A DNA stretch of 64,000 nucleotides from an uncultured Bacillota bacterium (GTDB lineage Bacteria; Bacillota; Clostridia; Lachnospirales; CAG-274), in the NCBI GenBank assembly GCA_958426775.1, contig CATZZP010000013.1, positions 3,556 through 67,555 of the forward strand, read 5' to 3'. Within the stretch, counting starts at the first letter, position 1. Each line of letters begins with the position of its first letter. A program made the translations under genes and the position numbers. Under the pieces are notes generated by a model. It had not been told where the DNA came from, searched no databases, and was given only the letters and a program-made list of their open reading frames with translations. Below, piece after piece: positions 41,979 through 50,915 of this stretch.

Positions 41979-43463
41979 ATGCCAACATTTACCATTAACA
42001 AAAAGGGTGGCTATGAAACATTTGAGGTAGACGCTTACATAAACAGCTTAGAGCAGCAGATTAAAGAGTACGAAAACAAGGCTTCTGCAATTAATAAGGC
42101 TATTATCAGTGCCCAGATGGCATCTGATAAGATGATAAAACAGGCTAATGAGGATGTTGCAGCAACTGTAAAAAAAGCTAAGGACGATGCAGTTCTCTTA
42201 GTTAAAAAGGCTAAGGAAGAGGCTGATGCAATCCTTAAAAAGGCTAATGAGGAAAAGGAAAAGGTAGAAGCACAAACCAAAAATCTTCAGGTCTCACTTG
42301 CACAAAATACTGCTACTCAGATTAAAGATATTAAGGCTAATATAGCACAATATAAAGAGATAATCAACAGTTTTAGCAAAGATTATAATGCTATGGTTGA
42401 AAAGTATTTCAAGAACTTTGATGCAGAAGGTATCCTTAATATGACTAAGGACTTTGATAAAATTGATGAAGTGCTTACGGAATGGCAGAAAAGCGGTGTG
42501 CCTAAGCCTACACCTGCACCTGCTCCTCAGAAGCAGGTTGCTCAGACTATACCAACCCATAAGGTTCCAAGCTTCGGCGGGCTTCAAAAGATGGCATCTC
42601 AGGAGGTTAAGGCTGTAGAGCAGCCAAAGACAGACCCTAAGCCATCACCTTTAGCAACAAGCAGTATACCTAATAAGGTTGAAGAGCAGCCAAAGGCGGA
42701 ACCCCCTAAGACAGCATCACCAAATCCGGAGGCACCAAAGGCTGAACAACCAAAGCCTTTTGTTAAAACAGGTCTTGCAGGCGGCGTCGGTATGGGCGGT
42801 ATTCCGGCAAACCCAAGCTATGGCTTAGGCGGTGAAAGAACACTCAGAAGCAGTGTAAATCACAGTGAAGCACCTAAAACAACAGAGCCTGCTCCCGAAC
42901 CTGTAAGTGCGGCAAATGTTAATGTACCTAAATTTGACAGCGAACCTGCACCAAAGGTTGAAAATACAGCACCAAAGCCCGGTATTTATAAGGTAACGGC
43001 AGACAATCATCTTTATAACGAAAATAAAACATCCGAAGCAGCACCAAGCCAGCCACAGGCAACAGCTAATCCTGCATCAAGTCAGCCACAGGCTGCTCCA
43101 CAGGCAACAGCTAATCCTGCATCAAGCCAGCCACAGGCTGCCCCACAGGCAACAGCTAATCCTGCATCAAATCAGCCACAGGCTGCCCCACAGGCAACAG
43201 CTAATCCTGCATCAAGCCAGCCACAGGCTGCTCCACAGGCAACAGCTAATTCTGCACCAAGCCAGCCACAGGCAACTACTGAGCCTGCCCAGGGTACCCC
43301 ACAGACACCCCAATCAACAGCTTCGACTTCGGAAAAAACACCCGATACAGAGCCGGCTCCCATTACAAAGCCGGGTGTATATAAGGTGAGTGATATGTCA
43401 CCAAAACCCGGTATCTACAAGGTAACAGCTGACAATAAGCTTATAAATGACAATGCAAAATAA
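41979..43463 (+). CDS. DivIVA-domain protein with Pro/Ala/Gln repeats and KPG-YKV motifs
   Basis: 494 aa. Residues 1-30 (NKKGGYETFEVDAYINSLEQ) are a DivIVA-type membrane-binding start, followed by a coiled coil to about residue 165, as in polar or division-site scaffold proteins. The rest is low-complexity Pro/Ala/Gln/Lys, including five 15-residue repeats encoded by a 45-bp DNA repeat. Three copies of a short motif (KPGIYKVTADN twice, KPGVYKVSD once) lie at residues about 330 and at the C-terminus and may be protein-binding peptides. No catalytic domain. Probably a cell-pole or division scaffold; partners unknown. Confidence 0.7.
   Translation: MPTFTINKKGGYETFEVDAYINSLEQQIKEYENKASAINKAIISAQMASDKMIKQANEDVAATVKKAKDDAVLLVKKAKEEADAILKKANEEKEKVEAQTKNLQVSLAQNTATQIKDIKANIAQYKEIINSFSKDYNAMVEKYFKNFDAEGILNMTKDFDKIDEVLTEWQKSGVPKPTPAPAPQKQVAQTIPTHKVPSFGGLQKMASQEVKAVEQPKTDPKPSPLATSSIPNKVEEQPKAEPPKTASPNPEAPKAEQPKPFVKTGLAGGVGMGGIPANPSYGLGGERTLRSSVNHSEAPKTTEPAPEPVSAANVNVPKFDSEPAPKVENTAPKPGIYKVTADNHLYNENKTSEAAPSQPQATANPASSQPQAAPQATANPASSQPQAAPQATANPASNQPQAAPQATANPASSQPQAAPQATANSAPSQPQATTEPAQGTPQTPQSTASTSEKTPDTEPAPITKPGVYKVSDMSPKPGIYKVTADNKLINDNAK
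43056..43280 (+). repeat. 45-bp tandem repeat inside the DivIVA-like gene, five copies
   Basis: Units start at 43056, 43101, 43146, 43191 and 43236, each encoding a QATANPASSQPQAAP-like peptide with one or two substitutions. Length changes by multiples of 45 bp would keep the frame. Confidence 0.9.
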
Positions 43464-43533
43464 ATTGCCTTAACCCAAAGGGCTGTAAAAAGTCAATAAA
43501 AAACACTGTAAGATCTAAGCTTACAGCGTTCAA

Positions 43534-43566
43534 AATGCCGACCTCATTTGAGGTCGGCATTACTTT
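43534..43566 (+). terminator. Hairpin terminator after the DivIVA-like gene
   Basis: 13-bp perfect stem (AATGCCGACCTCA paired) ending in ACTTTTT. A second small hairpin (CTGTAAG with CTTACAG, 43506-43526) precedes it. It also faces luxS from the other strand. Confidence 0.8.
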
Positions 43567-43596
43567 TTAAGACTTTTATTACAGCCCTTTCAGCTT

Positions 43597-44067
43597 TTAC
43601 TTTGGATAAACCAAATTTTCTTCCTTAATATTATTAAGGGTTTCAAGGAAAATCTTACTTTCATACTTAGCTAAGGTTAAGTTGTGGTCAAGATAGTTAC
43701 CGCACTCCTTAGAGGTAGCAGCAGGTACGGTGCCTTGAAAATCCGCCGCATATTCAAAGGCACATCTTATAGGCTCAACTACATCCTTACTTTCCAAATC
43801 TCCCTTAAAGATAATGTACATACCGGTTCTGCACCCCATAGGACCTACGTAAATGATGCTGTCCTGCCATTTACTGCCCCTTAAATATACTGCAATAAGA
43901 TGCTCTAAGGTGTGAAGAGCAGGAACATCAACAGGAGGCTCTATATTAGGTCTTTTTATCCTTACGTCAAAGGTTGTAACTGTTTCCTGTCCGATTTTAT
44001 CCTTTCTTGAAACATATATGCCCTTCAACAGTCTGTCGTGGTCAATAGTAAAGCTTGCAACCTCCAT
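43597..44067 (-). CDS. luxS: S-ribosylhomocysteine lyase (AI-2 synthase)
   Basis: 156 aa metal enzyme of the activated methyl cycle, releasing the AI-2 precursor DPD. HTLEHL and the catalytic GCRTGMY cysteine are intact, and FDVRIKRPN is the substrate-binding strand. The ATG shares one base with the ftsH stop (TAATG), so the genes are coupled, an uncommon pairing. Confidence 0.95.
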   Translation of the reverse strand: MEVASFTIDHDRLLKGIYVSRKDKIGQETVTTFDVRIKRPNIEPPVDVPALHTLEHLIAVYLRGSKWQDSIIYVGPMGCRTGMYIIFKGDLESKDVVEPIRCAFEYAADFQGTVPAATSKECGNYLDHNLTLAKYESKIFLETLNNIKEENLVYPK

Positions 44068-45989
44068 TATTCCTTATCCTCCTTATTTTCCTCAGATTCA
44101 GATGCAGGCTTTGGATTGTCGCACTCCTTTAAAATTTCCATAAATTCCTCACCTGTTATAGTTTCCTTTGAAATAAGATATTCGCTGATTTTTGTAAGAG
44201 CAGTTCTGTTTTCCTCAATAATTGCCTTTGCCTTACTGTGACAGTCCTTAATTACCTGAAGCACCTCTTCATCAAGCTTAGCCATGGTTATATCACCGCA
44301 GTTGCTTACGGCACGTCCGTCCAAGTAACGGTTCTGCACACTTTCAAGTGCCATCATATCAAAGGTATCACTCATACCGTACTGGCTTATCATACTTCTT
44401 GCAAGAGCTGATGCTCTTTCAATATCGTTGCTTGCACCTGTGGTTATTGAGCCGAATTCAACCTCCTCGGCACTTCTGCCTGCAAGAAGCACAACTATCT
44501 CTGAAAGAATTTCCTCCTTTGACATAAGATAACGCTCCTCCTCGGGCATCTGCATGGTATAGCCCAAAGCACCCATGGTACGTGGTACAATTGTAATTTT
44601 TTGAACAGGCTGGGTATTTTTTTGCTTTGCCGCCGCAAGAGCATGACCTACCTCATGGAAGGCAACAATTCGCCTTTCATTTTCAGACATAATTCTGTCC
44701 TTCTTTTCCTTACCTGCAATTACTACCTCAACAGCCTCCATAAGGTCCTCCTGAAGAACCTCCTCACGACCCATACGCACAGCACGTAATGCCGCCTCAT
44801 TTACCATATTGGCAAGGTCTGCACCTACCGCTCCGCTTGTTGCAAGGGCAATCTTGTTAAAGTCAACATCAGGACCTAACTTAACCTTTGCGGCATGTAC
44901 CTCAAGTATCTTTTCTCTTCCTGCTAAATCAGGTTTTTCAACTATAATTCGCCTGTCAAAGCGACCCGGTCTTAAAAGTGCCTTATCAAGCACCTCAGGA
45001 CGGTTTGTTGCTGCTAAAATAACTACGGCTGTTGAGCTGTCAAAGCCGTCCATTTCCGAAAGGAGCTGATTTAGGGTCTGTTCCCTTTCATCATTTCCGC
45101 CGCCCACAGTATTATCACGACTTTTACCTATTGCATCAATCTCGTCAATAAACACTATACAAGGTGCATTTTCCTGAGCCTGCTTAAATAAGTCCCTTAC
45201 TCTGGAAGCACCTACACCGACAAACATTTCCACAAAATCAGAGCCTGTAATGCTCATAAAGGTTACATCAGCTTCTCCTGCAACTGCTCTTGCAAGAAGG
45301 GTTTTGCCTGTACCCGGAGGTCCTACAAGCAAGGCACCTTTAGGCTGTTTAGCACCAATCTTTGCATATTTTTCGGGGTGATGTAAAAAGTCCACAATTT
45401 CCTCTAAGGACTCCTTAGCCTCATCCTGACCTGCTACATCCTTAAAAGTAACGCCTGTTTCCTTCTGCATATAGACCTTGGCATTTGACTTGCCTACACC
45501 CATAATGCCGCCTCCGCCGCCCATTCTTTTCATAATAAAGCGTGAGAGGAACATAAACATAAAGCCAATAAAAAGCATAGGCAAAATCCACTCAATCATA
45601 AAAAGCATAAAAAAGGAATTTTCCTGAACGGGTGAGGAGTATTTAACTCCGTTATCATCTAGGAGCGTAAGCAAATTGTCATTAGGAATATAACCCGTAT
45701 AATAAGTAGTAAGTACCTGCTGCATATTTTCTTCAGACTTGGTATCTGCCTTAAGCCTGAAGGAAATTTTATCGGTATTAATTACTACCTCGGAAACCTT
45801 ATCGTCCTTAACCATTTGGACAAACTCACTGTAGCTGACCTCCTGCTGCATCTTAGTTACAACCCCTGCACTTAAAAGATGCATTACAAAGGTAAGCAAT
45901 AAAGAAATTGTAATAATCTTAAAAAACAAGCTTAAATCCCCGTTTGGTGGCTTATTTTCCTGACCGCCGTTATTGTTTTTATCATTCAT
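44067..45989 (-). CDS. ftsH: ATP-dependent zinc metalloprotease FtsH
   Basis: Membrane-anchored AAA+ protease for quality control. Two N-terminal membrane segments flank an outer domain; AAA motifs GPPGTGKTLL, VFIDEIDAIG and the SRH RPEVLDKALLRPGRFDR follow; the zinc site is HEVGH. 640 aa from ATG 45989, which has GGAAGGTG upstream; an in-frame TTG 15 bp earlier overlaps that site. luxS is translated from its stop codon. Confidence 0.96.
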   Translation of the reverse strand: MNDKNNNGGQENKPPNGDLSLFFKIITISLLLTFVMHLLSAGVVTKMQQEVSYSEFVQMVKDDKVSEVVINTDKISFRLKADTKSEENMQQVLTTYYTGYIPNDNLLTLLDDNGVKYSSPVQENSFFMLFMIEWILPMLFIGFMFMFLSRFIMKRMGGGGGIMGVGKSNAKVYMQKETGVTFKDVAGQDEAKESLEEIVDFLHHPEKYAKIGAKQPKGALLVGPPGTGKTLLARAVAGEADVTFMSITGSDFVEMFVGVGASRVRDLFKQAQENAPCIVFIDEIDAIGKSRDNTVGGGNDEREQTLNQLLSEMDGFDSSTAVVILAATNRPEVLDKALLRPGRFDRRIIVEKPDLAGREKILEVHAAKVKLGPDVDFNKIALATSGAVGADLANMVNEAALRAVRMGREEVLQEDLMEAVEVVIAGKEKKDRIMSENERRIVAFHEVGHALAAAKQKNTQPVQKITIVPRTMGALGYTMQMPEEERYLMSKEEILSEIVVLLAGRSAEEVEFGSITTGASNDIERASALARSMISQYGMSDTFDMMALESVQNRYLDGRAVSNCGDITMAKLDEEVLQVIKDCHSKAKAIIEENRTALTKISEYLISKETITGEEFMEILKECDNPKPASESEENKEDKE

Positions 45990-46127
45990 ATTTTCACCTT
46001 CCAAATCTGTAATAACTTTTTCTATTATATTTTACCTCTTATATAAAAAATTTTCAAGGCAAAAGGCGAAACTTTTATTAAATCGTAAGAGATTTTGTTA
46101 CAATTTTTAATATTTTTAAAAAGTGTA

Positions 46128-46156
46128 TTGACTTTTGCCCGATTTTATCGTAAAAT
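46128..46156 (+). promoter_or_regulatory. Promoter of the NlpC/P60 hydrolase gene
   Basis: TTGACT, 17-nt spacer, TAAAAT. A direct repeat TGTAAC-N4-CGTAAC (46162-46177) lies at the predicted start and could be a response-regulator site. Confidence 0.65.
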
Positions 46157-46297
46157 GAGCTTGTAACATTTCGTAACATTTTCCATTTTTAAGTTTATTT
46201 TGCTTTTTTTTCATAGAACTTTATCAAAATGTTTCGTTATCTGATGTATAAGGTCTTTATCTGACTTTAGCAAAAATTACAAAGAGGGTAGTTTAAA

Positions 46298-47446
46298 ATG
46301 TCTTTTTTATTTAATAAGAGAACGGCAGCCGCTTTACTCAGCCTTACCATGTTAGGTACATCTCCTGTGTCGGCGGCAACAACAGGTACTATAACAGGTA
46401 ATGATGTTAATATCCGTTCCTCTAATTCAACCGAGGCTTATGTTCTTTCAACTGCTGACAGCGGTGAGCAGGTTACTATACTTGCAGACCTTGACGGTTG
46501 GTTTCGCATATCTGCACCTGATGTAGGCACAGCATATGTTACAAGCCAGTTTGTTAAAATTCAGCAGGCAGAGGGTACAGTAAGCGGTAATAAGGTTAAT
46601 ATCCGTACAGCCCCTTCTACCTCAGCACAGGTATTAGGTCAGGCTAACAGCGGCGACTTACTTAATGTAACAGGTGTTTCAGGCGACTGGTATACAATCG
46701 ACTATAACGGCACCAAGGCATATGTTCATAAGGACTATGTAAACGGTACAATGCTTAAGTACCTTAACGGTACAAGTGCAGCACTTACAACACCTGCTTC
46801 TTCAGCAAGCTCTAATGTATATGCAGTTGTAAGCTGTGAAGGCAGCCTTAATATGCGTGCATCAGCTTCAACATCAGCAAGCATTGTTGCTTCCCTTACA
46901 CCCGGCTATAACTTAAGCGTTTATGATTATGCTGACGGTTGGGTTAAGGTATCTGACGACAGCAACCGTGTAGGCTATGTTAAAAGCGAGTATGTAAGCC
47001 TTAAAAACGGTGCTAAGCCTGCCAATAAACCTGTTCAGGTTGCTACACAAAGTGTAGGTGCATCAGATAAGGCAAGCCAGATTGTTGCTTATGCTAAGCA
47101 GTATTTAGGTACACCTTACGTATACGGCGGTACAAGCCTTACCTCAGGTGTTGATTGCTCAGGCTTTACCTACAGTATATTTAAAAACAACGGTATTTCA
47201 CTTAACCGCAGTTCAAGGGAACAGTATAAAAACGGCGTATCAGTTTCAAAAAGTGAACTTATGCCGGGTGACCTTGTATTCTTTAACACAGGCGGCGATA
47301 CCCCAATATCACACGTTGGTATGTACATAGGTAACGGTCAGTATATTCATTCAACTGACGGCGGCGGCAAGGGTGTTTGTATCTCTAACCTTAACGAGGG
47401 CTATTCAGCAAATACTTACTATGGTGCAAGACGAGTTTTAAACTAA
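46298..47446 (+). CDS. Secreted SH3-domain NlpC/P60 peptidoglycan endopeptidase
   Basis: 382 aa. Signal peptide to about residue 26 (LTMLGTSPVSAA), three bacterial SH3 domains of about 65 residues (each beginning VNIR or LNMR), a short linker, then a C-terminal NlpC/P60 domain with the catalytic Cys in GVDCSGFTY and His in ISHVGMYIG and YIHST. It cleaves stem peptides for wall turnover or cell separation. Own promoter and terminator; a long 5' UTR of about 135 nt suggests further control. Confidence 0.92.
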   Translation: MSFLFNKRTAAALLSLTMLGTSPVSAATTGTITGNDVNIRSSNSTEAYVLSTADSGEQVTILADLDGWFRISAPDVGTAYVTSQFVKIQQAEGTVSGNKVNIRTAPSTSAQVLGQANSGDLLNVTGVSGDWYTIDYNGTKAYVHKDYVNGTMLKYLNGTSAALTTPASSASSNVYAVVSCEGSLNMRASASTSASIVASLTPGYNLSVYDYADGWVKVSDDSNRVGYVKSEYVSLKNGAKPANKPVQVATQSVGASDKASQIVAYAKQYLGTPYVYGGTSLTSGVDCSGFTYSIFKNNGISLNRSSREQYKNGVSVSKSELMPGDLVFFNTGGDTPISHVGMYIGNGQYIHSTDGGGKGVCISNLNEGYSANTYYGARRVLN

Positions 47447-47459
47447 TCGAATAATTTTC

Positions 47460-47489
47460 AGAGAGGTCTTTTTTGACCTCTCTTTTTTG
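47460..47489 (+). terminator. Terminator of the NlpC/P60 gene
   Basis: GAGAGGTC pairs with GACCTCTC around a T-rich loop, followed by TTTTTT. Confidence 0.85.
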
Positions 47490-47518
47490 TGGACAAAATG
47501 CCCTTATTTGGTTATAAT
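47490..47518 (+). promoter_or_regulatory. Promoter of cca
   Basis: TGGACA, 17-nt spacer, TATAAT, immediately after the previous terminator. Confidence 0.6.
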
Positions 47519-47548
47519 TAGAATAGATTAGTTTTACGGAGGTGCTTT

Positions 47549-48757
47549 ATGGAAAGCATTAAACTGCCTGAAAATGTGGAGTTTATAATAAACATCCTTA
47601 ATAACAAGGGCTTTGAGGCATATATAGTAGGTGGCTGTGTAAGAGATTATCTTCTGGGCAAAACACCTAAGGACTGGGATATTACCACCTCCGCACTTCC
47701 ACAGCAGGTAAAGTCAGCCTTCAGCCATACCTATGACACAGGCATTGAGCATGGTACCGTTACAGTGCTTATAGGCAAGATTGGCTACGAGGTTACAACC
47801 TACCGTATAGACGGAGAGTATAAGGATAATCGTCATCCCGAAAAGGTAATTTTCACAGATAAGCTCACAGGAGATTTGTCACGACGGGATTTTACCGTAA
47901 ATGCTATAGCATATAGTCCCAAAACAGGTATTGTAGACCGTTTTGACGGTATGGGGGACTTAAAAAGAGGCTTAATTAAAGCTGTGGGTAATGCTGACCA
48001 ACGGTTTAATGAGGATGCCCTGAGAATGATGAGGGCTTTAAGATTTTCTGCCCAGCTTAACTTTGAAATTGAGGAGGAAACTTATAGCTCTATTAAGAAA
48101 AATGCTCATCTTATTAAGAACATCAGTATAGAAAGAATAAGAGATGAGCTGTTAAAGCTTATTTTATCGGATAATCCTCTCAAAGTATATGAGCTTAAGG
48201 CTACAGGAATATTAAGCTATGTTTTATCACCCTTAGCTCAGATATTGGAGGACAATGAGGCAGAAATAAAAGCTTGCCTTGCTAAAGTCCCAAAGGACAC
48301 GGTAAACCGACTTACCCTTATTTTATATCACCTTGATAAAAAGGCTCTTGAGAAGTTTTTACGTAACCTGCGACTTGACAATAAAACCGTAAAGGATACA
48401 GTTACCTTAGCTTCCTTTATAAAAGAGCCTGTAGAATACAACGGCTACAATATAAGAAAAATGATTTCAAAATCTGATTATGAGCTTACGGAGGCAGCTG
48501 TAAAGCTAAGGTGTATTATACGGGATATATCCCCGGAAAAGCCTATTGCTGTACTGGCAAGCATAAAAACAAACAACCATTGTTGCTCACTTGCCGACCT
48601 TGACTTAAAGGGTGAGGACTTAATTGCCTTAGGGGTGCCTAAGGGTAAACAGATAGGTGAATTACTTAACAAATGTTTAGATGAAGTGCTTAAAAATCCC
48701 CAAATTAACAATAAGGACTATTTAATTAAGGAGGTGTGTAACCTATGTACGCATTAA
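47549..48757 (+). CDS. cca: CCA tRNA nucleotidyltransferase
   Basis: 402 aa. YIVGGCVRDYLLGKTPKDWDI carries the class II nucleotidyltransferase GG/DxD signature, followed by TVLIGKIGYEVTTYR, SRRDFTVNAIAY and EDALRMMRALRFSAQL. It adds or repairs the 3' CCA of tRNAs, which matters here because the tRNA-Phe gene does not encode CCA. It overlaps the next gene by 13 nt. Confidence 0.92.
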   Translation: MESIKLPENVEFIINILNNKGFEAYIVGGCVRDYLLGKTPKDWDITTSALPQQVKSAFSHTYDTGIEHGTVTVLIGKIGYEVTTYRIDGEYKDNRHPEKVIFTDKLTGDLSRRDFTVNAIAYSPKTGIVDRFDGMGDLKRGLIKAVGNADQRFNEDALRMMRALRFSAQLNFEIEEETYSSIKKNAHLIKNISIERIRDELLKLILSDNPLKVYELKATGILSYVLSPLAQILEDNEAEIKACLAKVPKDTVNRLTLILYHLDKKALEKFLRNLRLDNKTVKDTVTLASFIKEPVEYNGYNIRKMISKSDYELTEAAVKLRCIIRDISPEKPIAVLASIKTNNHCCSLADLDLKGEDLIALGVPKGKQIGELLNKCLDEVLKNPQINNKDYLIKEVCNLCTH

Positions 48758-49494
48758 TTACGGGAGCAAGCAGCGGTATAGGAAAAGAAATGGCAAAAAT
48801 TCTTGCAAAAAAGGGCTATGGACTTATTTTAACAGCACGCAATAAATCCGCTTTAGAAAAATTAAGCAAGGAACTTGACACAAAAACCATAATTATACCT
48901 ATGGATTTAAGCAAGAGAAAAAACTGTATCAGGCTTTTTCATATGCTGAAAGACAAGCCTGTTGATGTTGTTATAAACAATGCAGGCTTCGGAGCCTTTG
49001 GGGAATTTTACAAAACAGACCTTGTAACTGAGCTGAATATGATAAACCTGGATATATGTGCCGTTCACATACTTACAAAGCTGTTCTTACGGAAAATGCT
49101 TAAGGAAAACAGAGGCTATATACTAAATGTGGCAAGCCTTGCAGCCTTTCCTCCGGGACCTCTTATGAGTACTTATTACAGTGCAAAAAGCTATGTTTAT
49201 AAGCTGACCGTATCTATTAACGAGGAAATAAGACGAAGCAGACGCAAGGTTCACGTATCTGTATTTTGTCCCGGTCCCGTTGATACTAACTTCAACAACA
49301 GGGCAGGCGTAACCTTCAGTATAAAGCCTATTGACAGCACCCTTGCGGCTCAAAAGGCAATTGAGGGTATGTTCAAAGGTCAGCTTGTAATTTATCCAAG
49401 GCGGATTGACAGACTGACGCTTTTAGTCACCCTTATACCGCCTGCTCTTTCAGCAAGGTTATGCTGGCATATACAAAGCAAAAAGCTTAAGTAA
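48745..49494 (+). CDS. Short-chain dehydrogenase/reductase
   Basis: 249 aa. Rossmann GASSGIG at residue 7, NNAG, catalytic Ser region NVASLAAF and YYSAK with the Tyr-x3-Lys pair. It resembles the SDR group of DltE/YqjQ-like reductases. Substrate unknown. Its start lies inside the end of cca with GGAGGTG upstream, so the genes are coupled. Confidence 0.85.
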   Translation: MYALITGASSGIGKEMAKILAKKGYGLILTARNKSALEKLSKELDTKTIIIPMDLSKRKNCIRLFHMLKDKPVDVVINNAGFGAFGEFYKTDLVTELNMINLDICAVHILTKLFLRKMLKENRGYILNVASLAAFPPGPLMSTYYSAKSYVYKLTVSINEEIRRSRRKVHVSVFCPGPVDTNFNNRAGVTFSIKPIDSTLAAQKAIEGMFKGQLVIYPRRIDRLTLLVTLIPPALSARLCWHIQSKKLK

Positions 49495-49497
49495 ATT

Positions 49498-49526
49498 TTG
49501 ACAGATATACTATTGTATGTTAAAAT
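49498..49526 (+). promoter_or_regulatory. Promoter of the LRR secreted protein
   Basis: TTGACA, 17-nt spacer, TAAAAT; predicted start about 30 bp before the ATG. Confidence 0.7.
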
Positions 49527-49562
49527 AAAATATGTAAGTAAATACAAAGGAGGACTTTTTAT

Positions 49563-50861
49563 ATGAAGAAATTTGTTTCTATCGTTCTTTCAGGGGTAAT
49601 GCTTTTATCAGCTATACAGGCAGTAGGGGCTGCCGAGGAATGGCTTACCTACGGTAACGGCACTGCAAGCATAAAGTACAGCACCTACACAGGCAGTATT
49701 AAAAGAGCCGCCAATATCAGCAGTACACAGGACCACGCAGTACCTGTAAATGTAGAAACCGTATCTATCTCCGTGCCTACAAAAATTAACGGTACAGAAA
49801 TTACAGCAGTTGAGAAAAACGGCTTTTTTGACTTTGACCAGCTTGCTTCAATAGAATTGCCGGCTACACTTCAGACCCTTGGAGAAATGGCATTTATGGG
49901 AGCTGACAGCCTCAAAAAAATTGATATTCCCGATAAGGTTGCTGCTATACCTAAGGCTTGCTTTAAAAGCTGTGACTCTCTTTCAGCAGTTACCTTCGGC
50001 AAGAGCGTAATTGATATTGCCGACCAGGCATTCTACAGCTGTAAATCCCTTACAAGCCTTAGCCTTAACAGCAATTGCCAAACTATCGGTACATCAGCCT
50101 TTGAGCTTTGTACCTCACTTAACAAAATCACCTTACCTTCAAGTATACAAACAATAGGCGGTTCTGCATTCAAGGGCTGTAAGTCCTTAAAGAGCATTAC
50201 CATTCCTTCAAATGTTACTACTATTGAGGCAAATACCTTTGCTGACTGTACCTCACTTAAAACCGTACAGATTAACGGCAGTAAGCTTCAGGTTATAGAT
50301 AAAAATGCTTTCAAGGGCTGTAGTGAACTTACCGATATTTATATTCCCGACAGCTGTAAGAAAATAGCCGACAATGCCTTTGACGATTGTAAAAAGGTTA
50401 CAATCCACTGCAGTAAGGGCAGTGCTGCTGAGGAATTTGCCTCCTCAAAGAAAATAAGCACTTCCACAAGCAAAACAGGCACTGTTGAAAATATTGAAGT
50501 TCCCGACAAGATAACCGTTATCCTTGACGGCAAAGAACTGGACTTTGACGGTGTTGAGCCACAGATGATTAACGGACGTACAATGGTACCTATGCGTGCT
50601 ATCTTTGAAGAGCTTGAATGTGTTGTAAACTGGGATGCTGATACAAAAACAGTAAAAGCCAGCCGTGGTGTAACCAACATTGAGCTTACCATAGGTATGC
50701 GAAAGGCATACTTAAACAACAAGTCAACTACTCTTGACTCTCCTGCTTGTATCGTAAATGGTACTACCCTTGTACCGCTCAGATTTGTAGGTGAGGCATT
50801 AGGGCTTGAAGTAAGATGGGACGCACCTACAAGAACAGTAAATCTTATAAGTGAAGACTAA
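49563..50861 (+). CDS. Secreted BspA-like leucine-rich repeat protein with copper-amine-oxidase-like domain
   Basis: 432 aa. Signal peptide (VSIVLSGVMLLSAIQAVGAA), then six or seven BspA-type LRR_5 repeats (patterns such as IELPATLQTLGEMAFMGADS) spanning about residues 85-285. Residues 320-430 form the copper amine oxidase N-terminal-like domain (INGRTMVPMRAIFEELECVV, NGTTLVPLRFVGEALGLEV), a stalk domain often found in clostridial surface proteins. There is no sortase motif. It probably binds host or cell-wall ligands; no enzyme activity is visible. Confidence 0.85.
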   Translation: MKKFVSIVLSGVMLLSAIQAVGAAEEWLTYGNGTASIKYSTYTGSIKRAANISSTQDHAVPVNVETVSISVPTKINGTEITAVEKNGFFDFDQLASIELPATLQTLGEMAFMGADSLKKIDIPDKVAAIPKACFKSCDSLSAVTFGKSVIDIADQAFYSCKSLTSLSLNSNCQTIGTSAFELCTSLNKITLPSSIQTIGGSAFKGCKSLKSITIPSNVTTIEANTFADCTSLKTVQINGSKLQVIDKNAFKGCSELTDIYIPDSCKKIADNAFDDCKKVTIHCSKGSAAEEFASSKKISTSTSKTGTVENIEVPDKITVILDGKELDFDGVEPQMINGRTMVPMRAIFEELECVVNWDADTKTVKASRGVTNIELTIGMRKAYLNNKSTTLDSPACIVNGTTLVPLRFVGEALGLEVRWDAPTRTVNLISED

Positions 50862-50871
50862 AAATAACAAG

Positions 50872-50910
50872 AAAAAATCGCTGCGGGCTAAGAGCTTACA
50901 GCGATTTTTT
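50872..50910. terminator. Bidirectional terminator
   Basis: 12-bp stem AAAAAATCGCTG paired with its complement (50872-50883 with 50899-50910), A- and T-runs at both ends, between convergent genes. Confidence 0.85.
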
Positions 50911-50915
50911 GTTTT

